Assembly: GCA_016110215.1 (NCBI GenBank)
Contig: JADWQD010000010.1
Span: forward strand, 1,178,001-1,242,000
DNA: 64,000 nt
Direction of reading: 5' to 3'
Source of the DNA: Capronia americana
Taxonomy: Eukaryota; Ascomycota; Eurotiomycetes; Chaetothyriales; Herpotrichiellaceae
Position 1 is the stretch's first letter. Each line of letters opens with the position of its first letter. The translations under genes were made by a program, and so were the position numbers. Shown piece by piece: positions 33,111 through 44,712 of the stretch. The notes below the pieces were generated by a model. The model had not been told where the DNA came from. It made no database searches and saw nothing but the letters and a program-made list of their open reading frames with translations.

Positions 33111-34745
33111 GTTGACAAATGGGCGCCAGGCCTTTGAGAGAGAAAAGCGACAAAGAGAAAAGAAGAACAAAGTCCAGCTTTGCGAGAGAATAGAACAGTG
33201 CGTGTGATAGAGCTACCAGAGCCTGACGGAAGGAAACTCTTCCAAAAAGCAAGGAAATCAAGCTTTTCTATAGACATCCAAATGGTGCCAAGTAGCATCA
33301 CATCCGACTCTGTCTTCCCCATGGTCGAAACCTAGATACCAGTGACCAGGCTCTAGATTGTCTCGTAACATCAGGAGCTAACGGTCATCAGTACGGGGCA
33401 TCAACAAATGAGGTTCCAGGGGAACGGCGGAATGGAGCTATAGTATCATTTCTGATGCCCTTCAGCTTGATGGACAGCTTTTTTGGAATACAAACCTCCC
33501 GGTCCGTGCAGGACTGTGGGTCATGAAGATCCATATGAGGTTCTGGTACGAACGGCGTCGCCAGTTCCAGATCGAGAAGACAGGAGTCGTGCGACTCGAC
33601 AATGGTATACTTTGGCCGGTGGATGGCGGCTTCAACCAGTTCAACGACCCTCGGTAGTCATTCACACATCCTCCTAATTACCAGTAGTGTCCCGCTGCCG
33701 GCCATACTTTGTCGCCTCCCTGCTTTGACTCGTCGCCGAGATACAAACCCGAAGCCGTGACGAGTGAAGAGCCCGCGGGGAATCCGTAGTCCACCATTGC
33801 CAAGCAGACGGCACCACCCTACGATTCAGGATTTGATATTGGTGCTGACTGATTCGATACACGCATCTAGATCTTGGGGCTGATGTTGATTTCTCGGCGA
33901 GCAGATCGGGGGGCAAGGCTTGGCTTCAGCCTCGCGCGATGTGATTGGCCACGGGGCACCGCATACTAACCCAACCTCCCAACTCCCCACTCGGGACCCC
34001 CTTCTCGCCTTCTGAAGCTGACACTGAAGCTGTTCGCGCCTCGTCAATTCCCATCTTCAAAACGGCCCACATGCTCTTTCCCACCTCCAAGTCAGACAAG
34101 CTACTCCGAGCCCGGTAGATGATCGCTTCCAGTCTCCCTCCCCCGGCTTGGCGCGTGCTTCAATGGTGACAAGCAACGTCCCCAACCCTCCGCCTCCATC
34201 AATCATCGTCTCCTCCAGCTGAACTGCTATTGCATGACCCGGAAACTCCAGACAATACCAAGAATCTCCTGCCTTGGCGGAGAAGACCAAGACTTCAAGC
34301 GAGGTACTAATACGACCACACACATCCCGATCTGTCTCTCTCGACCCCAATCCAGGTAGGGCTCTAACTCGAAGCACCTGTGTCACAAACAGCCAAGAGC
34401 TGGACACGTACACGTCCATGCATATCGTTGCCGCCATGATGCTCTGGAATCTGTCTGCTACAGTTCTCTTACAAATAAGTTAAGTCTTCTTCAAGCTTTG
34501 CTACGCTGGGGTTGCCAAGTATGATGTGTTAAGTCCAGGGGAAGTGGCGAGAAGGCCTACTGAGCTGGTGTGTCCCAGCTGTATAAGGTAGACATAGGTA
34601 GGGGAACGGACCATGTTTGGTTCCAAATTCGAGTCCATCCCATTCCCCTTGCCTACCACAGCAGCCGTTGCTCTACTCAATCCTTCCCTTGAGGTATCAT
34701 TGATTTAACTCTGCTCAATTTCGCGGCTCGTGCGACATTGTTATC
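33111..34745. promoter_or_regulatory. Divergent 1.6 kb between ZIP and CDF transporters
   Basis: The start codons of the two metal transporters face away from each other across this stretch, which must hold both promoters. Several short frames are present (for example 33462-33665 minus and 34057-34437 minus) but none has a recognisable motif. Confidence 0.45.
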
Positions 34746-36230
34746 ATGCCGCCGTCAACCGAGTCCAAGGTCCACGAACCCATTGTTCAGGAACAGACAC
34801 CTTCAAGTTCCACAGCTCTTGCCGGTGGACCTGTACAACAGTCAAAAGACATACTAGTGGATGAAATTATTTCCGCATCTACTAGTCCTAAGGCGACCCC
34901 CGAGCATGCTGAGCAGAGCAACAAAGATCAGATCACTCCCTCTAAAGACCCCTACGCCCTACGGGACTACAAACTTGACGACGTTGGCCTCGCAGAATCG
35001 ACCAGCAAGCTCTCTTCCCGCAGGCAGACCAGAGTGAAGAAATACTGTGAGTCTCTCCAACCCCCCCGGTTGCCCCGATACAGGTCTCTGGCGCTGACGA
35101 CGAACGCAGATACCCGCCAGAACGCCCTCATCGACGCCTACCTAGGCAGCAACGATGAAGAAACTCTCGAAGTCGAAGACAATCTCAAGAACGGGGGCAA
35201 AGTCCGGTTCGCGGTCAACGCCAGCTTCGCGTGCAACTTCTGCCTGTTCGTCATCCAGCTGTATGCCGCCATCTCGACCGGGTCCCCGGCCCTGTTCGCC
35301 ACCGCGGCAGATGCATTCGTAAGTCACTTGCTTCAAGTCCCCCTTTTGCACACCCGACTTCACTGACATACATACTTGGCGTGACCCTAGATGGATCTCG
35401 TCAGCTCGGTCGTCATGCTGATCACGTCGCGGATGGGATCACGGCCCAAGCTGGCCAAGTTCCCCGTCGGGCGCAAACGCGTCGAGACCGTGGGCATCAT
35501 CCTCTTCTGCGCCCTGATGACCACGGTCGCCGTGCAGCTCATCATCGAGTCCGCCCGGGCGCTGGGCCGCGGAGCCCCATCCCCCGACACGACGGAATCC
35601 CTGGCCGTCGTCCCCATCGCGTTCGTGTCGACGGCCATCTTCGCCAAGGCGTGCCTGTTCGTGTACTGCTTCCTCCTCCGGCGGTACGCGGCCGCGCGGA
35701 TCTTCATGATCGACCACCGCAACGACATTGCCGTCAACCTGTTCGGCCTGACCGTGTCGATCGTCGCCAGCCGCCTCCACGCGGTCTGGTACCTCGACCC
35801 CACCGGCGCCATCTGCATCGCCGTGCTGATCCTGTGGTCGTGGGCGTCCACGGCCTTCGAGCACACGTGGTACCTGGTGGGCAAGGCGGCGCCGCAGGAC
35901 GTGCTGAACAAGCTCGTCTACGTCAGCCTGACGCACGACGCGCGCATCCTCAAGATCGACACCGTCCGCGCGTACCACGCCGGCGAGAAGTTCTACGCCG
36001 AGGTCGACATCGTCATGGCCGAGGCCGAATCCCTCAAGGTCACGCACGACGTCAGCCAGAGCTTGCAGCGCAAGTTGGAGGGCTTGGCCGATGTGGAGCG
36101 CGCGTTTGTCCACGTCGATTACGAGGCCGAGCACGACGTCCACGAGGAACACAGGGCTTTGTATAAGAAGGAGAGCAAGGGGGCGGAGGAAACCAAGAAG
36201 GGTATGTTTGCGAAGTTGCTGAGGAGGTGA
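34746..36230 (+). CDS. Cation diffusion facilitator, probable Mn2+ type
   Basis: The product is a CDF antiporter that exports a divalent metal from the cytosol into organelles or out of the cell. Exons 34746-35046, 35110-35318 and 35391-36230 encode 449 residues. A disordered N-terminus of about 110 residues precedes six predicted membrane spans and a C-terminal cytoplasmic domain (YHAGEKFYAEVDIVM, VERAFVHVDYEAEHDVHEEH). The metal-site motifs are D168-x3-D172 (ADAFMD, formed across the second intron) and D278-x3-D282 (DHRND). DxxxD in both helices is the signature of the manganese branch, whereas zinc members have HxxxD. Third positions in exon 3 are almost all G or C, unlike its neighbours, and long shadow frames result. 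Confidence 0.92.
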
Positions 36231-36452
36231 TAAGACAGCGAGCGATACGGTCAGTACTGTATATACATACGTACAAGGTATATATGCGCGAGATAACAGC
36301 GTCAGACTCCCCCTTTCTTCCTTCCTTGCTCCCTCCCTCATGAACATACACACATTATGCTAGGTGACTAGGTACATTTCACTTTCTTCCAAGTCGGGCG
36401 AGGTTGAAGATCGCTATTACCTCATTCCGTCATTCAGTCTGCAAGATCGTAC

Positions 36453-36476
36453 GAGGATGAGGATGAGGATGAGGAT
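36453..36476 (+). repeat. GAGGAT hexanucleotide repeat, four units
   Basis: Four perfect GAGGAT units in the 3' intergenic region. Confidence 0.85.
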
Positions 36477-36569
36477 GGAAATGAAGCCGACGGCGACAGC
36501 AATCTCGGCTTCAGATCCCGTTTCCTTACAGTAATAACGCACTATCGCTACAATACGTTTCTGTACCTG

Positions 36570-36597
36570 CCTCCCTCCCTCCCTCCCTCCCTCCCTC
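36570..36597 (+). repeat. CCTC-type pyrimidine microsatellite
   Basis: About seven CTCC units in an all-pyrimidine tract downstream of the CDF gene. Confidence 0.85.
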
Positions 36598-36870
36598 TCC
36601 CTTCCTACCTATCTACATACAGACTGTAGAAAAATCAAAAGGTAAGCTACTGTAGCCTGCCTCGTACGTTTTCAGGCCGCTGCACCTGAGAGGGCTGTTC
36701 AATGACAATTGGCATGTCCCTCGGAGCAGATAGATCAACAGTAGGTATACTCCACTAAGGCTCCCAGACCAAACTACAATATAACAGACCATACGCTATG
36801 TTGAGTAGCAATGGCCGTCTCTCCTATCCAGGAACACCAACACTACCAGAATCAATACAGCAAAGGCACC

Positions 36871-38554
36871 TCACTGCCTCCGTCCAAGCACCTTGAATCT
36901 AATCCCCTTCGACTGCGGCGTCGGCAGCCCGACCACACAATCCCGCACTACATCGACGTCCCGCTCTCTCACGACATCGTCGTCCAAGACGAGCTCGAAG
37001 CGTCGGAGCAGCGCCGCGGTCGCGAGATGCATCTGCACATACGCAAGACTACGGCTAGATCAGTATTTGACACGCGATTCAAGAGCGATGGGACGTTCAC
37101 ACTCACTTGGACCCAATGCATGCTCGTGTCCCCCGCGAAAACGGCGCGTAATACTTCAACAACCGCTGCACCTTCTCGCTCGCCTGTAACCACCGTTCTG
37201 GATGGAAGTTGGTGGCGTCGAAGAAGATTGTTTCGTCGGCGTGCAGCGTGCACAGGCTCATGCTCACCGGTGTGCCCGGTGGGATCGCCCAGTCATGGTA
37301 GTACAGCCACTCCTCTGGTTCTTGGAACGCGAGACGCTCGGTGAACAGACACCCGATGCGGAGAGACTCTTTCATGCATGCTTCGAAGATGGGGAGATGT
37401 TCCAGGTCGTGCGAGCTGGCGAGTTTCGTCGGGTCGGGCATGACGGTGTCGAGTTCTTCGCGGACTTTGGCCAGCCATTCAGGATTGGCGTGGATGTGGT
37501 AGAGCATGTTGGACAATGCCACGCCTGTGGTGAAGCCTCCCGCAAAGACCATGCCGTACGCTTCCTCTGTGAGCCGCCACTGAGTCTTGTCCTCCGGCGG
37601 AAGCACTTGACTGTCGAGGATGTCGTGGAAGATCGTCCGTCGATTCTTCTCCGCGACCTCTATGTCGACCAGCTCTCCGCTCGGCGTCCCCAGGCCGCTG
37701 TAGCTCGGGTCTTGGCCCCGCTTCTCTCTCTCCTCCCTCTCTCGCAGGATCTTGGTGATCTTCTCTCTCACGCCGTCCTTCATGATGAGCAACTGCTCGG
37801 TATCCGGGAAGATATATCTCAACACCCACTTCGGGAGATTCTCCCGCTTCCGCACGACCCAGCCCCAAGACCTCAGGAACGGCGAATTCGAAAACATCTC
37901 GCGGAAGAAATTCTGCCACTCGGCCGCAAAGTCCGGTGTGGAGAGACAGCCATATCGCTCGCCGAAGCAGTAGTCCGTAATCACATCCAACGTCAAGGCG
38001 CCAAAAGCGTCTTGTGCGTGGAAAGTCTTCTTTTCACGCATGCATCTCTCGATTCCTTGCGACAACAATTCGACTTTCTCAACAATACTCGGCTCAAGCT
38101 GCACGACAGACCGCTTGGAGAAAAACCTCGTCAGGGCGCCTTTCCTCGCCCTGTGCCGGTTCCTATCCCGCGTCAACTGAATCAGGCCACTCGCATCGCC
38201 ACCTTCAACGGCCTCTCTGTTGTACTTATCTCGCCGGCCCCCAGCAAAGAGATAGTCGAACCACTCGGGATCCACCACGTCAAGCTCGTCAGGTGCGCGC
38301 CGGATAATCGGGCCATATTTCTTGTGCAGTTCGTCAAGGTGGTAAGTGTTGCTGCCGGGGTAGGGTCCCGCAAACCAGTCGTAGTAGATCTCGTACCAAT
38401 ACGTCAGCGCCGCGAGTTTGGGGCCGGGAAAGTGCCGTAGCGGGTGGAAGTAAAGCCGGTAGATAGCGAGGTAGAAGATGCGGAGGGTCCAGAAGGCGAG
38501 GAGGACGAGGGAGAGAAAGGGGAATAGGCCTGTTATATTGTCCATGTTGAACAT
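36871..38554 (-). CDS. Cytochrome P450 monooxygenase
   Basis: The product is a membrane-anchored haem monooxygenase. Exon 38554-37107 and exon 37048-36871 give 541 residues. An N-terminal hydrophobic anchor (GLFPFLSLVLLAFWTLRIFYLA) leads to the proline hinge FHPLRHFPGPKLAA. The I-helix reads MVFAGGFTTG, the K-helix ExxR is CMKESLRIG, the PERF-like segment is FHPERW, and the haem loop is FSRGTRACIGSNLAY with the ligand Cys at about residue 479. The intron lies just after the haem cysteine; the second of two nearby acceptors gives the expected IGSNLA. The RRAPDELDVVDPEWFDYLFAGG region recalls the CYP58/trichodiene oxygenase group, but the substrate is unknown. It diverges from an ABCB transporter. 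Confidence 0.92.
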
Positions 38555-39312
38555 TGGCTGTGCGGCGGGTGGGCTTGATTATGAGAACAGGAGGCTGTGA
38601 TGAGGTGAACCGGCGGACCTTTTGCTGTTTTCAACGTCCCCATGGGCTCTTGGGCGGACTAGCCATGAAACCTCGCGAGCAGGCGGGGTATGCATTGCGA
38701 GAAGCATGGCAGCCGACCGTCAAATCTTGTCCGTGGTCGACAGTCAACTCTTGCAGGGCCATTATACCGCGAATGAATGTTTCGTTGCGGCGGTCTGAGG
38801 CTCCTGTCCCAAACCGGTAGCGGGCATGTCGAGAGGAACGAATGGGGTCCTGTTCGTCCGGTATCATTAGCCTAAATTTCCCCACCTCTGGGGTACATGG
38901 GGTATCTTCGGAAGGATCGTGGTGGTATACAGGTGGACTGGCCCACCTTAGTCCCTGTCATCCTCTGGTGGTCAGTTGCTGCCTGCATATGTTTCCATGC
39001 AAGGGGCCGACCCAAAGCTCCGTGCCTGTTGGGTCACTTCGGCAATGCTGATCATCTGTGCAAGTGCCGCCATGCTTGGCTCCCAATTCCGTATCCGTAG
39101 CGCAGGATATCGCAGTTGTGAAGGCACAGAGAGGAAGTCTTCTCTCGAAATGTCGGCTACCCAGGTCGCCGCGCGCTGACAGTCTCCCAGAACTTCTCTT
39201 GCTGTTACTCGCCTCGATAGCTGTTCTTCACGTACTCCCCATCTCGCAGACTGAGGCACATAGACTTCAAGTGCCGACCGTCGCATTCATTCCTGGCTTT
39301 CGCATCTAAGAA
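38555..39312. promoter_or_regulatory. Divergent promoter of P450 and ABC transporter
   Basis: These 758 bases separate the start codons of the minus-strand P450 and the plus-strand ABC transporter and must contain both promoters. The frames inside it are short and have no motif. Confidence 0.5.
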
Positions 39313-42300
39313 ATGACGCATCCCGGCGGTAAAGAAGACTCGATTGGCATCAGAGAGAAGACTGCCAATAATGCTGGTGACGATTCCTCGAAAATAGCAC
39401 CCGTCGCCGAAACCATAGAGCTTCCACCACAAACCGAAGGCTCCGAAACCAAAGCCAAACCAACAACGGGCAGCCTCGGACCATACTTCAGAGTGTGGAC
39501 GTATGCCACCCCGTTAGATCACTTCATACGAGTTGTGGGTATCGCCGCAGCCCTTGCCAATGGCGCCGCTTTACCCCTGATGACCCTAGTATTTGGAGAC
39601 ATGGTTGACACCTTCAACGCCTGGGAAGCTGGCACGCTTCCGGCCCAGGAGTTGATGTCCCGAGCTTCGAAGAACAGCTTGTGGTTCACATACCTGTTCA
39701 TCGCCATCCTTGCACTATCATTCCTGATGAATACATGCTTCAAGATCATTGCGGCAAGGTCGACGAAATCCTTGAGGCGGGACTTTATTAGGAGCTTGAT
39801 GAGGCAGGACATTTCATATTTTGACACTTGCTTGCCTGGAAGTGTGGCGACGTTGATATCAAATAATGCGGATCTGATCGAGAATGGAATGGGCGAAAGG
39901 CTTGGTTTAGCCATTGAAGGCCTGGGTCAATTGGTGACCAGTTTCGTCGTCGCTTTCATAAGGCAATGGAAGCTAACGTTTGTCGTCGCCACCATGTTGC
40001 CCCTGACCATCGGCGTGATTGCCGTGTCGATGTTCTTCATGGTCAAGATCGACGTCAAGATGTTGCAAATCTATACAAAAGCCGGTGGTTTGGCGGAGGA
40101 GAGTTTGTCGACCATGCCAATCGTGACAGCTTTCGGCGCCCAGGAGAAGCTCAAAAGAAAGTATGACGGGTTGCTGAAGGGTGCCAGAGAGCTCGGCAGC
40201 AAGAAGGGACCAATCATCGGCTTTCAGTATAGCGTGCAGTGGGCTATCACTTTCGTGGCCTATGCGATCGCCTGGTTTTATGGCGTAAGACTTTTGGCGG
40301 AAGGAGAGGTAAAGACCGGGGGAAGAGTCATCACGTATGTTGTTGACCGTTCCGCCGGAAGGACTCTGCTGATCGTCTCGCAGTGTCCTAACCTCCGTGC
40401 TTATCGGCATCATGTCCATGACTCTGATTGTCCCAGCAATTGGCGAGTTTGCTAAAGCGTCGGCCGCGGCACAAGGCTTGTTCGAAGTAATCGACCAGAA
40501 ATCTGAAATTGACCCGCTCTCGCCTGCCGGAAAGCGACCAGACTCGGTCACCGGCCGCCTGGTTCTTGACAACGTTTCCTTTGCTTACCCTTCTCGTCCG
40601 TCGGTCAAGATTCTCGACGGTCTGACGTTGGAATTCGAGGCTAGGAAAACCACGGCCATTGTCGGTCCGTCCGGAAGTGGAAAGTCGACTATTGTGTCCT
40701 TGTTGACTCGTTGGTTCGATCCCAGCCATGGCTGCGTGCGACTCGACGGTGAAGACGTTCGAGACTTGAATGTGCATTGGCTCCGAAGCCAGATGGGATT
40801 TGTGCAGCAAGAATCGGTCCTCTTCAGCGATACCATCTTCAACAACATCTCCCACGGCTTGTTCGGCACTCCGCAAGACGATGCATCAGATGAGGAAAAG
40901 CTCGAATTGGTGCGGAACGCCTGCAAACAGTCGTTTGCAGATGGCTTCGTGGAAGAACTTCCGGAAAGGTATGGCACTTTTGTCGGAGCCCGAGGAAGCC
41001 TTTTGAGCGGCGGTCAGAAACAACGGGTTGCCATAGCACGGAGCGTCATACGAAATCCGCCGATTCTCCTGCTGGATGAAGCTACCTCTGCGCTGGATCC
41101 ACGAGCGGAGGGCATTGTGCAGAAAGCGTTGGACAATGTCTCCAAAACACGGACGACGATCGTGATCGCGCATAAGCTGTCCACAGTCCAGAAGGCTGAC
41201 AAGATCATCGTGCTGAGCAAGGGAAAATTGATGGAACAGGGTACTCATCAAGAGCTGCTGGCGAAGAAAGGCCTGTACTTCGCTCTGGTCAATGCGCAGT
41301 CGCTGGAACAACGGCAGGACGATCAAGACAACCAGTTTGCAATGCAGGAGGACATCGATACGGCATCTGAATCGGCCTTCCCGGATAAGGACTTTGAGAA
41401 TGACTCCCAAGCGGTTGAAAGGCGACCGCCTTCCGCAAGAGGACAGCAGACAAAGCAGCTAACGGTAACCCAAAGCCTCAAGAAGATTGTCGAGGAGCAG
41501 CGACGCCTTTGGCCCTTTTTTCTAGGCGGTCTGCTTGGAGCCATTGGCTCCGGAAGCGTCTTCCCTGTGCAAGCGGTTGTCTTCAGCCGAGCAATTTTGA
41601 TCTTCCAGTACGAATTGCCAGAGATGGCACACAAGTTGCAGAGTACAGGGAGCTTTTGGGGCTGGATGTTTCTGGTGATAGCCCTCGGGGTTTTGGTCTG
41701 CTATGCCTGCCTCGGGTTCTTCTTCACCATGACGGCGTTCCACGTGTCCAGCTTCTACCGCAGCAGATACTATGCTGCTATGATCAACCAAGACATTGGG
41801 TACTTCGAGGGCGAAGGTTGCTCCGCCAGTACAGTGATCAGCCGGCTGTCGACAGACCCACAACGCGTGCAAGACTTGATTTCGACGAATCTCGGCTTCA
41901 TTCTACAGACGCTCGTGAACGTCGTCGGGTCCTGCACCTTGGCGCTCGCTGTTGGATGGAAGATCGCAGTGGTCGCGATTTTCGGGTGTTTGCCACCTCT
42001 GTTCATCGCAGGATTTGTTCGCATGCGAATCGAGCTTACGAGCCAGGAGCGAATGACGAATATATACCTGGAGAGTGCGAGATTCGGCGCTGAGGCGGTA
42101 AGTGCGATCAGGACGGTGTCCAGCTTGACACTGGAGGAAAAGGTAATGAAGATGTACAACGAGCGACTGGACACCAAAGCCGCACAGTCTCTAATACAGA
42201 CGCTGATCAGCAATTTTCTGTTCGCGTTGACCGAGAGCGTATATCTGGCGACGTTGGCTCTGGTGTTCTGGTGGGGCACAAAATTGCTCTCGCAGCGTGA

Positions 42301-43255
42301 ATACAGCGTCCAGGAATTCTTCATGGTGTTTGTGGCGGTGATCTTTGGAGGGCAAGCCGCTGGGTTCATGTTCGGGTCGACTCTGACAACGACCAAAGCA
42401 ATGGGTTCCGCGAAAAGTATCATTAATCTGCTTGCGTCGAAGCCACCTATCAACACATCAGCAGGGAAGAAGAACGTCCAAGAGAAACGATCGGACATGG
42501 CTGTAGAATTCAGGAATGTCAGCTTCTCATATCCAACGCGGCATAACGCTCCAGTCTTGCAGCACTTGAGTTTCAGTATCCGAAGTGGCGAGTCGATCGG
42601 CATTGCAGGCGCTTCGGGCAGTGGGAAATCGACAATTATTGCCTTGCTCGAGCGGTTCTACGAAGTAAATTCGGGTGACATTTTGATCAATGGAACCCCA
42701 CTTCAAGAACTTGACGTCCATGCGCACAGGTCTCGAATAGGTCTCGTGTCCCAAGACACAACTCTGTACCAGGGGTCGATTCGCGACAATGTCCTGTTTG
42801 GTATCCCTGAAGGGTCCGAAATTGAGCAGGAACGCGTCATCCGAGCATGCAAAGACGCGAACATCCACGAGTTCATCCAGAGCTTGCCTGAAGGATACGA
42901 TACCGATGCAGGGACCCGTGGTATTGCACTGTCCGGAGGCCAACGACAGCGGATCGCGATCGCTCGCGCACTCGTGCGGGATCCGGAGATATTGCTGCTT
43001 GACGAGGCAACGAGTGCGCTAGATAGCGAGAGTGAGGTGCTGGTGCAGGAAGCCATCGAGAAAGCCAGTAGGGGCAGAACTATGATTGCGGTCGCACATC
43101 GCTTGTCGACGATTCAAAGGTGTGATCGAATCATGGTTTTGCATGCGGGCAGAGTTGCTGAGGAAGGATCCCCTACGGAACTCCACGCGCGGCGAGGAAG
43201 GTATTATCAGATGGTGCTGGCGCAGAGTCTGGATCGGGAGCTGACGCAGTTGTGA
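39313..43255 (+). CDS. Full-size ABCB (MDR/leptomycin-resistance-type) transporter
   Basis: The product is an ATP-driven exporter at the plasma or vacuolar membrane, of the multidrug P-glycoprotein type. Exons 39313-40334 and 40384-43255 (49-nt intron) encode 1297 residues in a TMD-NBD-TMD-NBD order. NBD1 has Walker A GPSGSGKST at about residue 435, signature LLSGGQKQRVAIAR and Walker B ILLLDEATSALD. NBD2 has Walker A GASGSGKST at about 1082, signature ALSGGQRQRIAIAR and LLLDEATSALDSES. Twelve membrane spans are visible. Both catalytic halves look intact. Substrates are not predictable. It diverges from a P450 across 758 bases, and bud31 follows 338 bases downstream. Confidence 0.95.
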
Positions 43256-43593
43256 CGCATTCGTGGCCATGGATAATGTTGACTCTTGAGTACAAGATAA
43301 ATGAATTTCAAGGTCGAACAGATTCCAGAGGCGCAGCGCCGAGCAGCCAGTCGTTGCTGCTTTAGACGAGGAGGGCGAGGCTGACACGACTCGGCCAAGT
43401 TTCCGTCTACGTCATTGACGCTGCTTTCAGCCGCAGCCTTGCCTGGCAAATCCCCTCTGGTTCAAAGATAAATCACTCGCTTTGCCTGGCGATCATTCCG
43501 AACATCTACCTTGATATACCTCGCAAGGGTTGAGAAAGACAAAATCCTTATCCCCTGTGCGCGCGACAACCATTCTGCTCGCCTATCACAACA
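43256..43593. other. Intergenic between ABC transporter and bud31
   Basis: These 338 bases hold the ABC gene 3' flank and the bud31 promoter. Nothing else is seen. Confidence 0.5.
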
Positions 43594-44061
43594 ATGCCTC
43601 CAGTGCGCGCGCGCTCCACGAAAAAGCCACCCCCGCCCGGCTTCGACGACATAGAAGACACCCTCCTAGAATACAGCAACAAAATGCGCGACGCGCAAAA
43701 CGCCTCCCACGAAGGCAAAAAGAAGCACGAAGTCCTGTGGCCGATCTTCCAGATCTCGCACGCCCGCTCCCGCTACGTCTACGACCTGTATTACACCCGC
43801 GAGGCGATCTCCAAGCAGCTATACGAGTGGCTGATCAAGAACGGGTACGCGGACGCGGCGTTGATCGCCAAATGGAAGAAGCAGGGCTATGAGAAGCTGT
43901 GTTGTTTGCGGTGCGTGCAGACCAAGGAGACAAACTTTGCGGGGACTTGTATATGTCGGGTGCCCAAGGCGACGCTGAAGAGGGATGGAGACGACGCTGG
44001 TGGAGGAGGGGGCATTCAGTGTGTGAATTGTGGATGCCGCGGCTGTGCGAGCAGTGATTGA
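43594..44061 (+). CDS. bud31: Pre-mRNA splicing factor Bud31/Cwc14 (G10 family)
   Basis: A single-exon, 155-residue G10 protein that is part of the spliceosome (NineTeen complex associated). Conserved blocks are FDDIEDTLLEYSNKMR, HEGKKKHEVLWPIFQI, SRYVYDLYYTREAISKQLYEWLIKNGYAD, AKWKKQGYEKLCCLRCVQ and NFAGTCICRVPK. Zinc-binding cysteines include the CCLRC, TCIC and final CVNCGCRGC groups. A short Gly/Asp-rich insertion (DGDDAGGGGG) before the last zinc motif makes it slightly longer than animal orthologues. Confidence 0.96.
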   Translation: MPPVRARSTKKPPPPGFDDIEDTLLEYSNKMRDAQNASHEGKKKHEVLWPIFQISHARSRYVYDLYYTREAISKQLYEWLIKNGYADAALIAKWKKQGYEKLCCLRCVQTKETNFAGTCICRVPKATLKRDGDDAGGGGGIQCVNCGCRGCASSD

Positions 44062-44712
44062 GCTGGGAAGGTATAGTGATGGATGACAACGTAAAGAGCC
44101 TCGACAGTCACGCGGTTCTCAAGCCATGCTACTCACAATGGCGGCGGAAACTACCAAAGCGGAACCTGTGAGCATTTTCAGCATGGTGGATCCCTGCGAC
44201 GTGCACGGCGGAACGATTTCGTTCAGTCAGCTACCTTATTCTAAGGATCTGCGCGACCAAAAGAACATGTCACGATGAAGCGTGATCCTCATCGGAACCC
44301 CGAGGGCTGGAGCCGGCGGGATGCCTGTGGAATGCCTATGCTATCGAGAAATGGCAATAATGAAGCGGCAGTACGGACCAGCCCTCGCAGAGCGGAAGAG
44401 CGGATTGTTGTAACGATGGCCGGGAGGCGGTCATGGCGTTCTTGGGGCCAGTCCGCGGTAATGATACCCACGAGATTTCCGGCGAAAGGGAATGGAGTTT
44501 TAGCAAAGGTGGAAATGCGGTATAAAGAACGACATCAGCTTCAAACGAATGGCTACCTGAGCTATCAAAGTATGAGCATCATCATCCACGACAAATGAGA
44601 TCCTCCTCGAAAGAGTGTCCTTGTATGCTCATGTTTTCCAAATGTGTAGCATAATATTGTCCTGAGAAATACTATGCAGGTTGATATCGGAGGCGCCGTC
44701 GCCCAGCATAAA
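44062..44712. other. Convergent intergenic after bud31
   Basis: About 650 bases between two 3' ends. The plus frame at 44275-44598 (107 codons) has an ATG but no motif I recognise; it is not called. Confidence 0.45.

Larger units (their letters stand above)
36231..36870. other. Convergent intergenic with microsatellites
   Basis: About 640 bases between the 3' ends of the CDF and P450 genes. It holds a (GAGGAT)4 run at 36453-36476 and a CCTC run at about 36570-36597. No gene is seen. Confidence 0.55.

Noticed and set aside
35231..36166. Plus-strand 311-codon frame overlapping the CDF gene
   Set aside because: Arg/Pro/His-rich with no domain; it is a shifted reading of the CDF exons, produced by GC-rich third positions.
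35439..36353. Minus-strand 304-codon frame opposite the CDF gene
   Set aside because: Antisense shadow of a gene with high GC3; composition is Asp/Arg/Val-rich and no motif is present.
37202..38440. Plus-strand 412-codon frame opposite the P450
   Set aside because: The minus strand encodes all P450 motifs; the plus frame is an antisense shadow without homology.
44275..44598. 107-codon plus frame downstream of bud31
   Set aside because: No conserved motif; matched by an antisense frame of similar quality.
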